From NCBI RefSeq assembly GCF_012273655.1, contig NZ_JAAWWP010000010.1, positions 220,421-284,420 on the forward strand: a DNA stretch of 64,000 nucleotides, read 5' to 3'. This DNA comes from Streptomyces physcomitrii. GTDB taxonomy: Bacteria > Actinomycetota > Actinomycetes > Streptomycetales > Streptomycetaceae. The position numbers and the translations under genes are program-made. Below, piece after piece: positions 49,169 through 56,735 of this stretch. Under the pieces are notes generated by a model that was not told the origin of the DNA, did no database searches, and saw only the letters and a list, made by a program, of their open reading frames with translations. Each line of letters opens with the position of its first letter. The stretch's first letter is position 1.

Positions 49169-51394
49169 ATGCACTCCGCTCCGACAGCCGCGGCCCCCGG
49201 CGAGGGCACCCCCGCGGTGACGCCCACCCACTGCCCGTACTGCGCGCTGCAATGCGGCATGGGGCTGCGCGCCCGGGGTGCGGGGTCGGTGGAGGTGGTG
49301 GAGCGGCCGGAGTTCCCGGTGAACCGGGGGGCGCTCTGCGGAAAGGGGCGCACGGCACCCGAACTGCTCTCCCCCGGGCGCCGGTTGACCGGCCCGCTGG
49401 TACGGGACGCCGCCTCGGGCGCCCTGGTACCGGCGAGCTGGGAGCAGGCGCTCGACCGGATCGCCGAGGGGCTCCGGCGCACCCGGCGGGAGCACGGCGC
49501 GGACGCCGTCGGGGTGTTCGGCGGGGGCGGGCTGACCAACGAGAAGGCGTACGCGCTGGGCAAGTTCGCGCGGGTGGTGCTCGGCACCTCGCAGATCGAC
49601 TACAACGGCCGGTTCTGCATGTCCTCGGCGGCCGCGGCCCACCAGCGGGCCTTCGGTCTCGACCGCGGGCTGCCCTTCCCGCTGGCGGACGTCTCCCGTA
49701 CCGGCTGCCTGATCCTGGTCGGCTCCAATCTCGCCGAGACCATGCCGCCCGCCCTGCGCTACCTCACCGAACTGCGCGAGAACGGCGGAAAACTGATCGT
49801 CGTCGACCCGCGGCGCACCCGCACCGCACAAGCGGCCGACCTGCACCTGGCACCCCGGCCCGGCACCGACCTGGCGCTCGCCCTCGGACTGCTGCACCTG
49901 GTCGTCGCCGAGGGGCGCACCGACGAGGAGTTCATCCGCGCGCGCACCCGCGGCTGGGCCGAGGCGCGGGCCGGGGCGATGGCGCACTGGCCGGAGTACG
50001 TGGAGCGGATCACCGGGGTGCCGCTGCCGCGGCTGCGCGAGGCGGCGGAGCTGTTCTGCGAGGCGGAGTCCGCGATGGTGCTCACCGCGCGCGGGCCCGA
50101 GCAGCAGGCCAAGGGCACCGACACGGTCGGCGCCTGGATCAACCTGTGCCTGGCGACCGGCCGCGCGGGCCGGCCGCTCTCCGGGTACGGCTGCCTCACC
50201 GGCCAGGGCAACGGCCAGGGCGGCCGGGAGCACGGCCAGAAGGCGGACCAGCTGCCGGGCTACCGCAAGCTGACCGACCCCGCGGCCAGGGAGCATGTCG
50301 CCCGTGTCTGGGGCGTGGCGCCGGAGAGCCTGCCCGGCCCCGGGCGCAGCGCCTACGAACTGCTCGAAGCGCTCGGCGGGGACATCCGCTCCCTGCTCCT
50401 GATGGGCTCCAACCCGGTGGTCTCCGCCCCGCGGGCCGGGCACATCGAGGAGCGGCTGCGGGCCCTCGACTTCCTCGCGGTGGCGGACGTGGTCCTCTCC
50501 GAGACCGCCGCGCTCGCCGATGTGGTGCTGCCGGTGACGCAGTGGGCGGAGGAGACCGGCACCGTCACCAACCTGGAGGGCAGGGTCCTGCTGCGCCGCC
50601 GGGCGCTGGACCCTCCGGAGGGGGTGCGCAGCGACCTGTACGTACTCTCCGCCCTCGCGGAGCGGCTCGGCGTGGAGAAGGGCTTCCCCACCGACCCGGA
50701 GGAGGTCTTCGGCGAACTCCGCCGCGCGAGCGCGGGCGGCCCAGCGGACTACTCCGGCATCAGCTACCGCCGCCTGATCGAGGAACAGGGCGTGCACTGG
50801 CCCTGCCCGGAGGGGGAGGACACGGGGGACGGGGAGGGTGGTGCCGACCGCGGGGATGCCGGGGTCGGCAGCGACGGAACCGGCAGTGAAGGGCGTCCCG
50901 GTCGACCCTCGGGAAGGGACGCCCGGCCGCACCCCGGTACGCCGCGGCTCTTCCTCGACCGTTTCGCCACCGAGGACGGGCGGGCCCGCTTCGTGCCGGT
51001 CTCGCACCGGCCCTCCGCCGAGGAGCCGGACGAGGAGTACCCGGTCTTCCTGACCACCGGGCGGGTGCTCGCGCAGTACCAGTCGGGGGCGCAGACCCGG
51101 CGCGTCGACGAGCTGAACGCGGCGGCCCCCGGATCCTTCGTCCAGCTGCACCCGCGGCTCGCCGCACGCCTCGGCATCGCCGAGGGCGAGGAGGTGGCGG
51201 TGGTCTCCCGGCGCGGCCGGGCGGTCGCCCCGGCCCGGGTGAGCGCGGACATCCGGCAGGACACGGTCTTCATGCCCTTCCACTGGCCCGGCGCGGGCCG
51301 GGCCAACTCGGTCACCAACCCGGCGCTCGACCCGACCTCGCGGATGCCCGAGTTCAAGGTGTGCGCGGTCCGCGTGGAACGCGCAACCGGCTGA
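49169..51394 (+). CDS. nasA: Assimilatory nitrate reductase catalytic subunit
   Basis: 741-residue molybdopterin-guanine-dinucleotide enzyme reducing nitrate to nitrite in the cytoplasm. The N-terminal [4Fe-4S] site is C22, C25, C29 and C57 (HCPYCALQCGMG, NRGALCGKG). The conserved YNGRFCMSSAAAAHQ contains the Cys that ligates molybdenum. Cofactor regions include LMGSNPVVSAP, ADVVLPVTQWAEETGTVTNLEGR and C-terminal VFLTTGRVLAQYQSGAQTRR and MPFHWPGAGRANSVTNPALDP. Residues about 550-590 are an acidic Gly/Asp insertion (EDTGDGEGGADRGDAGVG) absent from most homologues. It works with nirB/nirD in nitrate assimilation. Confidence 0.92.
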   Translation: MHSAPTAAAPGEGTPAVTPTHCPYCALQCGMGLRARGAGSVEVVERPEFPVNRGALCGKGRTAPELLSPGRRLTGPLVRDAASGALVPASWEQALDRIAEGLRRTRREHGADAVGVFGGGGLTNEKAYALGKFARVVLGTSQIDYNGRFCMSSAAAAHQRAFGLDRGLPFPLADVSRTGCLILVGSNLAETMPPALRYLTELRENGGKLIVVDPRRTRTAQAADLHLAPRPGTDLALALGLLHLVVAEGRTDEEFIRARTRGWAEARAGAMAHWPEYVERITGVPLPRLREAAELFCEAESAMVLTARGPEQQAKGTDTVGAWINLCLATGRAGRPLSGYGCLTGQGNGQGGREHGQKADQLPGYRKLTDPAAREHVARVWGVAPESLPGPGRSAYELLEALGGDIRSLLLMGSNPVVSAPRAGHIEERLRALDFLAVADVVLSETAALADVVLPVTQWAEETGTVTNLEGRVLLRRRALDPPEGVRSDLYVLSALAERLGVEKGFPTDPEEVFGELRRASAGGPADYSGISYRRLIEEQGVHWPCPEGEDTGDGEGGADRGDAGVGSDGTGSEGRPGRPSGRDARPHPGTPRLFLDRFATEDGRARFVPVSHRPSAEEPDEEYPVFLTTGRVLAQYQSGAQTRRVDELNAAAPGSFVQLHPRLAARLGIAEGEEVAVVSRRGRAVAPARVSADIRQDTVFMPFHWPGAGRANSVTNPALDPTSRMPEFKVCAVRVERATG

Positions 51395-51565
51395 GCGGGG
51401 ACGGGGCGAGGATCGGGTCCGGGACCGAAACCCGGGCCAGGGCCGGGGCCGAGACCGGGACAAGGCCGGGGCCCGGACAGCGGCCGCGGCAGATCCGGGT
51501 GCTCAGGCCGGGCCCGGAGGGTCCCGCCCCTCGCCCGCCCCGCGGAGACTCCCGAACCGCCACGA

Positions 51566-51991
51566 CTAACCAGTCCGGCCGGACCAGTCGCCGCCTTCGA
51601 TCCGCCTGCCGCGCTCCGCGAGCGAGAGCGCGAGCCGCCCCGCCGCGACATAGACCCAGGCGGCCGCCCGGCCCCCGTCGGACCGGCGCACCTCGCGGCG
51701 GACGCGGTCGTAGTGGTTCGCCGGGCCGCCCGGGACGTACCCCTCAAGGCGGTCCAGGTCGCGGGCCACGGCCTCGTACAACTCGGCGCGCGGGGTGAGG
51801 AGTTCACCGTGGACGGTGTCCTCCTCGCTGCCGCTCTCCACCAGGTACGGGAAGCCGGGGCCCTCATAGAGGACGGCACCGGTGAGGACCGCGGGGGCCT
51901 CCTCCTCGGTACGGCCGGACAGGAGTGCCGCGTGGTTGCGGGCGCCGGGGCGCAGGGTGCCGTAGACGAAGAAGGGCAGCGGGGTGCTCAC
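51566..51991 (-). CDS. Gamma-glutamylcyclotransferase-family (AIG2-like) protein
   Basis: 141 residues. Starts STPLPFFVYGTLRPGARNHAALL, the YGTLRPG motif that binds substrate in the GGCT fold, followed by LYEGPGFPYLV and HGELLTPRAELYEAVARDLDRLEGY, where the Glu in HGEL is the catalytic acid position of the family. The GTG start shares four bases with the stop of cutA (GTGA), so the two genes are translationally coupled. The specific gamma-glutamylamine substrate is unknown. Confidence 0.87.
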   Translation of the reverse strand: MSTPLPFFVYGTLRPGARNHAALLSGRTEEEAPAVLTGAVLYEGPGFPYLVESGSEEDTVHGELLTPRAELYEAVARDLDRLEGYVPGGPANHYDRVRREVRRSDGGRAAAWVYVAAGRLALSLAERGRRIEGGDWSGRTG

Positions 51992-52389
51992 CCGCGGGTC
52001 TCCCGCGCCAGCCAGTCGAGATAGGCGGCGCTGCCGCGGACCACCGGGGTGGCGATGATCTCCGGGTTCTCGTAGTCGTGGGCCTCGGTGAGCCAGCTCT
52101 CCAGGGCCGGGTAGCGGGCGCCGGTCGTCTTGAAGAGCACCTGCCACTCCGAGGCGTGTTCGACCAGGCCCTCCCACCGGTAGACGGAGGTCACCGGACC
52201 GTTGATCTGGGCGCAGGCCGCGAGCCTCAACTCCACGGCGCCGTCGGCGAGAAGCCCCGCCTTCTCGGCCGCGTCGGTCGTGGTGAGCACCGTCAGCCAG
52301 TCCGCGGGAGCACCGGCTCCCCCGGGGTCGGCGGGGGCGGCGCTCCCGGGCTCGGCGGGTCCGGGGGCGGGCTGGTCGGCCGGGGTCAT
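51988..52389 (-). CDS. cutA: CutA-like trimeric protein
   Basis: 133 residues. After a 28-residue Ala/Pro-rich N-terminus the CutA1 fold appears: WLTVLTTTDAAEKAGLLADGAVELRLAACAQINGPVTSVYRWEGLVEHASEWQVLFKTT and PEIIATPVVRGSAAYLDWL. The Y-W-G-x-(I/V)-x-x-x-x-E-x-x motif is complete. CutA forms very stable trimers and was first linked to copper tolerance; its real function is unsettled. The ATG has GGAGGG six bases upstream. Co-transcribed and coupled with the cyclotransferase gene. Confidence 0.9.
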   Translation of the reverse strand: MTPADQPAPGPAEPGSAAPADPGGAGAPADWLTVLTTTDAAEKAGLLADGAVELRLAACAQINGPVTSVYRWEGLVEHASEWQVLFKTTGARYPALESWLTEAHDYENPEIIATPVVRGSAAYLDWLARETRG

Positions 52390-52700
52390 GGGGGTCCCTC
52401 CACGCTGCGGGGCGGTGCGCGCCGGAACGGTGTCCGCGCCCGGGCCCGGCGCGCACGGCCCGTGGCGACAGCGAGCATGCCACGCACCCGCCCCGCGGAG
52501 TCGAAGGCACGGGACGGGACGGGACCGACGGGGCCGACGGGCGGGGGCCGGGTCCGGCACGGGGGCGGACCCCCACTCCCGTCAGGACGGGCAGGACGGG
52601 CGGGACGGTTACGGGAGTGAGGCCCGCCTCCCCACCTCCCGCACGGAAGCGGAACCCGCCCCGCGCACCGGCGGGCCCAACTCCCCTGCCCACAGCCGTC

Positions 52701-52885
52701 GATCTCGGTATGGGCCCGCCCCACTCCCTTGCCCGGAAACCTCAACTTCCGTACGGGCAGACCCACTCCCCACCCCGGAAGCTCAACCTCCCTACAAACG
52801 GACCCACTTCCCACCCGGGAAGCTCAACCCCCGTACAGGCGAACGCACTCGCCCCCAGGGACCTCAACCCCCGTACGGCCGGACC
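52701..52885. repeat. About 41-bp tandem repeat array following the FMN reductase gene
   Basis: Units begin with CTCAACYYCC at 52741, 52782, 52822 and 52863 (spacing 41, 40, 41), with a degenerate half unit before. A unit contains CGTACRGGC and CCCACTCCC blocks. The last unit overlaps the end of the FMN reductase gene, and its stop codon lies within the repeat, so the array copies the gene's end downstream. No gene can be supported in 52390-52863. Confidence 0.85.
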
Positions 52886-53511
52886 GTCTTGGCCTCGCGG
52901 AGGGCGAGGGCCCACCAGACGACCTGGTCGAGCATCGTCTTGGTGGCGGCCTCCGCCTCGGCCGGTTCGCGCAGGGTGCCCTGCTCGTCGAACTGGCCGT
53001 GGGCCCAGTGGAAGGAGACGGTGTCGCGGACGGTGACGGCGTGCAGTTCGGCGAAGACCTGCCGCAGGTGTTCGACGGCGCGCAGGCCGCCCGAGATCCC
53101 GCCGTAGGAGACGAAGCCGACCGGCTTGGCCTGCCATTCGCCGAAGTGGCGGTCGATCAGGCCCTTGAGGCCCGCCGGATAGGAGTGGTTGTACTCGGGT
53201 GTGAGCACCAGGAAGGCGTCGGCCCCGGCGAGCTTGGCGGTGGCCCGGTCCAGGCGTGCCGCGACCTCGGCCGAGGGCCCCGAGGAGGCGGCGGGCAGCT
53301 GCGCGTCGGCCACGTCGAGCAGTTCGACCTCGATATCGGGCCGCGCCTCGAACTGGTCGAGCAGCCAGGCGGCGATCGTGGGCCCGAAGCGGCCGTCCCG
53401 GTCACTGCCGAGGATCAGGGTCAGCCGGACCGGCGCGGGGGCGGCGGTCTCGGCGGCCGAAGGGGCGGGGGACGTCGTGGTGGCACCGGAAACGGTGTGA
53501 TCGGTGTTCAT
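52864..53511 (-). CDS. NADPH-dependent FMN reductase, SoxR-regulon type
   Basis: 215 residues with a flavodoxin-like fold: VRLTLILGSDRDGRFGPTIAAWLLDQF, then LLDVADAQLP, LVLTPEYNHSYPAGLKGLIDRHF (the PEYNHS motif of FMN reductases) and GFVSYGGISGGLRAVEHLRQVF. It can reduce FMN, quinones or metals with NADPH. Its position, family and upstream palindrome match SCO2478, a known SoxR target in S. coelicolor that responds to redox-active antibiotics. The start at 53511 is 16 bp from the operator. A 22-residue Thr/Ala linker precedes the fold. Confidence 0.9.
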   Translation of the reverse strand: MNTDHTVSGATTTSPAPSAAETAAPAPVRLTLILGSDRDGRFGPTIAAWLLDQFEARPDIEVELLDVADAQLPAASSGPSAEVAARLDRATAKLAGADAFLVLTPEYNHSYPAGLKGLIDRHFGEWQAKPVGFVSYGGISGGLRAVEHLRQVFAELHAVTVRDTVSFHWAHGQFDEQGTLREPAEAEAATKTMLDQVVWWALALREAKTVRPYGG

Positions 53512-53526
53512 GACCCGAGCCTCGTA

Positions 53527-53548
53527 CCTCAAGCAAGCTTCAGGTCAA
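53527..53548 (-). promoter_or_regulatory. SoxR box within the FMN reductase promoter
   Basis: CCTCAAGCAAGCTTCAGG (53527-53544) is an 18-bp near-perfect palindrome with one mismatch, in agreement with the CCTCAAG-n4-CTTGAGG SoxR operator. On the minus strand a TTGACC (53543-53548) followed by 19 bp and GAGGCT makes the long-spacer promoter used by SoxR. The gap from here to 53907 has no gene. Confidence 0.8.
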
Positions 53549-53907
53549 GCCCTCACCGCAACCGCCGCCGGAAGCCGCACGGGGACCCGCACCGGACCCG
53601 CGCGGGGCCCCACCCGGATCCGCACCACGGGCAGCCACCCCCGCGCCTCGTCATCCCACCCCGCCCCGCCGCGGATCACCCGTTCACCCCCGCGCCCCCA
53701 GGCCACCGGAGCGGACTACCCCGTACCCGTATGACCAGGCGGAACACACCTTTCGCGGCGTCAGGAACCCTGCGGAACAAGGGGTGCTGACGCCCGCTCA
53801 GGAGGCGTGGCCGCCGGGGCGCCGGTTATCTCGGAGGGCGGGGCGCGACCGGACGCACTGGCACACCTCCGTGCCGCCGGGCGGGCCCTCTCGGAGGAGC
53901 AAGCACC

Positions 53908-54441
53908 ATGCGCCAAGTCCGGATGCTGGCACCCGCCGCCCTCGCCCTGGGTGCGGCGGGCCTCTCGGTCACGGCGGGGCTCGCCGCCGCTCCCGCCCGG
54001 GCGGCCGAAGGCCCGGGGCTGCGGGTCTACCCCGCCACCGCCGAACCCGGCGCCACGGTCACCGTGAATACCGCCGCCTGCGCCGAGGACGGCGCCGCCG
54101 ACGGGGACGCGAGCGCCGTGGGCGCCGGAGCCTTCACGCTGGCCCCGAGCGCGCACGAGGAGGAGGTGATCGGGCAGTTCCAGGTACCGGCCTCCGCGCA
54201 GCCGGGTACGTACGAGATCCGCGCGAGCTGCCCGAGCGGCGCCGAGGCCAGCGGTGACCTGGTCCTCTCCCTCGCGGGCGCGGGCGAGGCGGTGCACCCG
54301 CGCGGACATGTGCAGTCCGGGGTCGGCGGCGCCCTCGGACCGGACCCGGTGCAGACCACGGCGGGCGTGGCGGCGCTGGCCGTCGCCGCCGCGGGCGGCA
54401 CCTGGCTGCTGCACCGCCGGGCACAGGCCACCGGAATCTGA
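53908..54441 (+). CDS. Exported, C-terminally membrane-anchored protein next to sortase
   Basis: 177 residues. Signal peptide MRQVRMLAPAALALGAAGLSVTAGLAAAPARAA, then a short beta-rich domain (LRVYPATAEPGATVTVNTAAC...GQFQVPASAQPGTYEIRASCPSGAEASGDLVL) with two Cys. The C-terminus is a hydrophobic helix followed by basic residues (TTAGVAALAVAAAGGTWLLHRRAQATGI), the arrangement of a sorting signal but without a clear LPXTG-like motif. It precedes a class F sortase gene by 243 bp; such pairs are common in Streptomyces. It may be a substrate or partner. The start has GGAGGAG upstream. Confidence 0.83.
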   Translation: MRQVRMLAPAALALGAAGLSVTAGLAAAPARAAEGPGLRVYPATAEPGATVTVNTAACAEDGAADGDASAVGAGAFTLAPSAHEEEVIGQFQVPASAQPGTYEIRASCPSGAEASGDLVLSLAGAGEAVHPRGHVQSGVGGALGPDPVQTTAGVAALAVAAAGGTWLLHRRAQATGI

Positions 54442-54684
54442 CGGCCTCGCGGACACCCGACACCCATACCCCTCGGACCTCCCGGCGCCAGCCGGGCCGG
54501 CGCCACAGCCGCACCCCGACCTCACCGCCCCATCCCGTCCCCACCTCCGCCGAAGCCCGGCCCGACCCGGATACGCGCCGCCAGAAACCCCGCCAGAAGC
54601 CCGGACGGAAACTGCGACCTAAATCGCGACCGGAACCCGGACAGAGACCCAGGCGGACGCCCCCGCAGACAGAGAGCCCACCCC

Positions 54685-55317
54685 ATGCACCGCATCAGCA
54701 ACCGCTCCATAGCCCTGGTCAGCGTGCTCGCGCTCTGTTCGGGTGCCTGGCTGGTGCACAGCGGGACCAGCGGTGAGGGGCCGCCCCAGCCGAGTGCCGC
54801 GCAGGCCGCGCCCGCACGGCCCGGTGCGGGCAGCCGGGAGGCCGCCGGGCTCGCGGCCTCGGTGCCCGAGCGGATCCGGGTGCCGTCGATCCGGGTGGAC
54901 GCGCCGCTGACCGGCCTCGGCCTGACCAGGTCGGGCAGCCTCGACGTGCCGCCGCCGGAGCGGAAGAACCTGGCGGGCTGGTACGAGCGCGGGACCACGC
55001 CCGGGGAGCCGGGCACCGCGATCGTCGCGGGCCATGTCGACAACGCGCGCGGCCCGGCCGTCTTCTACCGGCTCGGCGCGCTGCGGCACGGGGACCGGAT
55101 CGAGGTGGACCGGGCGGACGGGAACACGGCGGTGTTCACGGTCGACGCGGTGGCGGTCTACTCCAGCCGGGACTTCCCGGACGAGAAGGTCTACGGTCCG
55201 GCCGCCCGGCCCGAGCTGCGGGTGATCACCTGCGGGGGCGGCTGGTCCGAGCGCACCGGCTACCGCGGGAACGTCGTGGTCTTCGCCCATCTGACCGCCG
55301 CCCGCCCGAGGCGCTGA
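54685..55317 (+). CDS. Class F sortase
   Basis: 210-residue transpeptidase anchored by one N-terminal helix (IALVSVLALCSGAWLVHSG). Catalytic triad visible: H117 in VAGHVDN, C183 in VITCGGGW and R194 in TGYRGNVVVFA. PERIRVPSIRVDAPLTGLGL and PGEPGTAIVAGHVDNARGPAVFYRLGAL are class F (actinobacterial) signatures. It attaches proteins to peptidoglycan or acts as carboxypeptidase; the role in Streptomyces is poorly known. Probably co-expressed with the preceding exported protein. All active residues present. Confidence 0.93.
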   Translation: MHRISNRSIALVSVLALCSGAWLVHSGTSGEGPPQPSAAQAAPARPGAGSREAAGLAASVPERIRVPSIRVDAPLTGLGLTRSGSLDVPPPERKNLAGWYERGTTPGEPGTAIVAGHVDNARGPAVFYRLGALRHGDRIEVDRADGNTAVFTVDAVAVYSSRDFPDEKVYGPAARPELRVITCGGGWSERTGYRGNVVVFAHLTAARPRR

Positions 55318-55422
55318 GCCCGCCCCGACGGACCCGGCCCGGGGCGTCCTCCACCGCGGAACACCAGCTCACGCCCCGTTCCGGCGGCCTCACACCGTCC
55401 CCTCCCCCGCGCTGAGCGCAGC

Positions 55423-55471
55423 GTTCCGCACGGGAAACAGGAGGGAACCCGACGGGTAACACCGGCACCAC
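55423..55471 (+). promoter_or_regulatory. GlnR box upstream of the nitrite reductase operon
   Basis: Pentamers at exact 11-bp steps: GTTCC (55423), GAAAC (55434), GAACC (55445), GTAAC (55456), ACCAC (55467). They follow the GTNAC/GAAAC n6 pattern of actinomycete GlnR boxes, with GAAAC and GTAAC perfect. The site lies 13-61 bp upstream of the first gene. nirB is an established GlnR target in S. coelicolor. Confidence 0.65.
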
Positions 55472-55483
55472 ACGCTGAGCGGC

Positions 55484-56734
55484 ATGACCTCGGAAAAGCG
55501 TGTGGTGGTGATCGGCGCCGGGCTCGCGGGCGCCCGTCTCGCCCAGCGCCTCGGCGAACTCGGCACAGCCGGCGTCCCGGCCGCCCGGGTGACGCTGCTC
55601 GGCGAGGAGCAGCACCCCCCGTACAACAGGGTGCTGCTCGCCGAGGTGCTCGCCGGGCGGCTCGCGCCCGAGGTGGTGGCGCTGCCCGCGCCCGCCGGAC
55701 GGCAGCTGCGGGTCAAGGCCGAGCGCATCGACCGGTCCGCGCGGACGGTGCACTGCGCCGACGGCACCCGGGTCGACTACGACCACCTGGTCCTGGCCAC
55801 CGGCTCCAACCCGGTGCTCCCGCCGCTGCGCGGACTGCTCACCCCCGGCGCCACCGAACTGCCCGCGGGGGTGCACGCCTTCCGCACCATGGACGACTGC
55901 CTGGCCCTGTCGGCGGCGGTGCGGCCGGGGCTGCGGGCGGTGGTCGTCGGCGGCGGACTGCTCGGTGTCTCGGCGGCGCGCGCGCTGGCCCGGCGCGGCG
56001 CCCACGTGGTCCTGGTCCAGCAGTCCGAGCGGCTGATGGAACGTCAACTCGACGCACAGTCCTCGCAGTTGGTGCACCGGAACCTGACCGGGGCGGGCAT
56101 CGAGGTGCACACCGAGTGCCGGGTGCGCGGGATCGGCGTACGGGACGGGCAGGTCGTACGGACCGAACTGGCCGACGGCTACCACCTGGGCACCGACCTG
56201 CTGGTGCTGGCCTGCGGGGTGCGGCCGCGCACCGGGCTCGCCGCCGAGGCGGGGCTCGACGTCCGCGAAGGCGTCCTCGTCGACGGCGCCCTGCGCACCG
56301 GCGATCCGCGTGTCCACGCCATCGGCGACTGCGCCGAGCACGAGGGCCGGGTCTACGGGCTCGCCGCCCCCGCGCTCGAACAGGCCGAGGCGCTGGCCCG
56401 CACCCTGGCCGGCTCCGGGCCGCCGGTCCGCTACCGCGGCACCCGGGCGCTGACCCGGCTGACGCTGGCGCCGGGCGGCCAGGACCCCCTGGATCTGGCG
56501 GTGTTCGGGCGGACCGAGCCGCTGCCGGGCGACGACGTCGTCCAGATCGGCGACGCCACCCGCGGCACCTTCCGCAAGGTCGTCGTCCGCGGCGACCGGC
56601 TCGTCGGCGGGGTGCTGCTCGGCGAACTCTCCGCGGTCGGCGCGCTGGCCCGCGTCTGGGAGGGCGAGGAGCCCCTTCCCGCGGAGAGCGAGGCCCCGCT
56701 GCTCCATCTGCTCACCCCTGACGGAGGTTCCTGA
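55484..56734 (+). CDS. FAD/NAD(P)-dependent oxidoreductase of the nitrite operon
   Basis: 416 residues. FAD-binding VVVIGAGLAGARLAQRL, NAD-binding AVVVGGGLLGVSAARALARRG (about 142-162), and VHAIGDCAEHEGRVYGLAAPALEQAE. It is homologous to the N-terminal half of NirB, but is a separate protein without Fe-S or siroheme parts. It overlaps neither neighbour and ends two bases before the nirB start, so the operon is tight. Probable role: electron delivery from NAD(P)H, possibly to NasA or to nitrite reductase. In Bacillus, NasB does this for NasC. Direct partner uncertain. Confidence 0.9.
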   Translation: MTSEKRVVVIGAGLAGARLAQRLGELGTAGVPAARVTLLGEEQHPPYNRVLLAEVLAGRLAPEVVALPAPAGRQLRVKAERIDRSARTVHCADGTRVDYDHLVLATGSNPVLPPLRGLLTPGATELPAGVHAFRTMDDCLALSAAVRPGLRAVVVGGGLLGVSAARALARRGAHVVLVQQSERLMERQLDAQSSQLVHRNLTGAGIEVHTECRVRGIGVRDGQVVRTELADGYHLGTDLLVLACGVRPRTGLAAEAGLDVREGVLVDGALRTGDPRVHAIGDCAEHEGRVYGLAAPALEQAEALARTLAGSGPPVRYRGTRALTRLTLAPGGQDPLDLAVFGRTEPLPGDDVVQIGDATRGTFRKVVVRGDRLVGGVLLGELSAVGALARVWEGEEPLPAESEAPLLHLLTPDGGS

Positions 56735-56735
56735 C

